A stretch of DNA of 6,512 nucleotides from NCBI GenBank assembly GCA_003021755.1, contig PXQZ01000023.1, forward strand, positions 1 to 6,512. The letters are read 5' to 3'. Below the pieces are notes generated by a model. The model had not been told where the DNA came from, did no database searches, and saw only the letters and a program-made list of their open reading frames with translations. Both the position numbers and the translations under genes were made by a program. Positions 6,178 through 6,512 of the stretch are shown in pieces. Position 1 is the first letter of the stretch. Each line of letters starts with the position of its first letter. This DNA is from Halobacteriales archaeon QH_8_67_36. GTDB taxonomy: Archaea > Halobacteriota > Halobacteria > Halobacteriales > Haloarculaceae.

Positions 6178-6462
6178 CTACGCCGCCGTCTCGAACGCTT
6201 CGGTGAGGGTATCGGCCTTCTCGATGACGCGGTCGGTACCCGCTTCGAGGGCGTCGAGAGCGTTGACGGCTTCCTCGGTCTTGATGGTCAGGACGGGGTC
6301 GGTCTGTCCACCGGACTGTTCGGGGTTGACGTCGTATGTCGCCGCGGTGACGCCGTCCGTCTCCAGTAGCGCTCCCTTGATCACGTTCATGAACGTGTGG
6401 TCCTCGCCCGCAATCTCGATAGCAAGCTCCGTGTCCGACTTGTCGATGACGCGCAGGTCCAT
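6178..6462 (-). CDS. rpoL: DNA-directed RNA polymerase subunit L (Rpo11)
   Basis: This is the small archaeal polymerase subunit that pairs with Rpo3 (subunit D) to form the assembly platform of RNA polymerase, equivalent to the alpha dimer of bacteria and to eukaryotic Rpb11/Rpb3. The 94 residues fit the family length. The diagnostic segment is GEDHTFMNVIKGALLETDGV (residues 19-38), carrying the conserved E-D-H-T-x-x-N-x-x-x-x-x-L signature of the alpha-like dimerisation fold. It is followed by AATYDVNPEQ, the strand DPVLTIKTEE, and a C-terminal amphipathic helix (ALDALEAGTDRVIEKADTL). The ATG at 6462 starts MDLRVIDKSD, the usual beginning. The gene is convergent with the zinc-ribbon gene (57 bases between stops) and appears to be transcribed from beyond the right edge or from a promoter in the last 50 bases, where I see no clear TATA box. 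Confidence 0.95.
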   Translation of the reverse strand: MDLRVIDKSDTELAIEIAGEDHTFMNVIKGALLETDGVTAATYDVNPEQSGGQTDPVLTIKTEEAVNALDALEAGTDRVIEKADTLTEAFETAA

Positions 6463-6512
6463 ACCGAGACGTTCCGACGCTGACGCCCATCAACGTGTCG
6501 CTTCATCGGCCG

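Noticed and set aside
6463..6512. A short minus-strand tail ending in TGA at 6492-6490 as the end of an upstream gene
   Set aside because: Only seven codons are visible and they match no recognisable C-terminus, so a gene cannot be supported.
1..6512. tRNA, rRNA, CRISPR array or insertion sequence
   Set aside because: I found no cloverleaf-like sequence, no regularly spaced direct repeats, no transposase-like protein and no flanking terminal inverted repeats.

Overview
This window looks like chromosomal DNA from a haloarchaeon (class Halobacteria). The evidence is the high GC content with GC-rich third codon positions, very acidic proteins, promoters of the archaeal BRE/TATA type placed about 27-28 bases before start codons (leaderless transcription), an archaeal RNA polymerase subunit L gene, and a type IV pilin N-terminus of haloarchaeal style. 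Halobacteria is well supported. I cannot name the genus from the sequence alone.

Layout from left to right. (1) Positions 2-454 hold the 3' part of a TetR-family regulator whose DNA-binding N-terminus lies outside the window. (2) Positions 455-608 are non-coding, with two small inverted repeats, a GC-rich hairpin and the purL promoter. (3) Positions 609-2771 hold purL, the large synthetase subunit of formylglycinamidine ribonucleotide synthesis. (4) Positions 2786-2977 (minus strand) hold a 63-residue single-span membrane protein, convergent with purL and only 14 bases from it. (5) Positions 3087-4079 hold a surface protein that joins an archaeal pilin N-terminus to a LamG (concanavalin-like) domain. 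(6) Positions 4132-4947 hold hisF. (7) Positions 4946-5161 (minus strand) hold what I read as the decayed remains of a HalOD1-domain gene, convergent with hisF and touching its stop codon. (8) Positions 5284-6120 hold a membrane protein with two cytoplasm-type zinc ribbons and a degenerate CAP-like domain. (9) Positions 6178-6462 (minus strand) hold rpoL, convergent with gene 8.

Most genes are housekeeping or haloarchaea-specific single-gene units, not one operon. The two metabolic enzymes are loosely linked: PurL makes the FGAM intermediate of purine synthesis, and HisF releases AICAR, which re-enters the same pathway further down. They are separated by a convergent gene and by a gene with its own promoter, so I see no operon joining them. 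Their partners PurS, PurQ and HisH are not in the window.

I do not see a large undescribed system here. The parts most worth a second look are the frameshifted HalOD1 relic between hisF and the zinc-ribbon gene, the pilin-LamG fusion, and the zinc-ribbon/CAP-like membrane protein that lacks the family's active-site residues.
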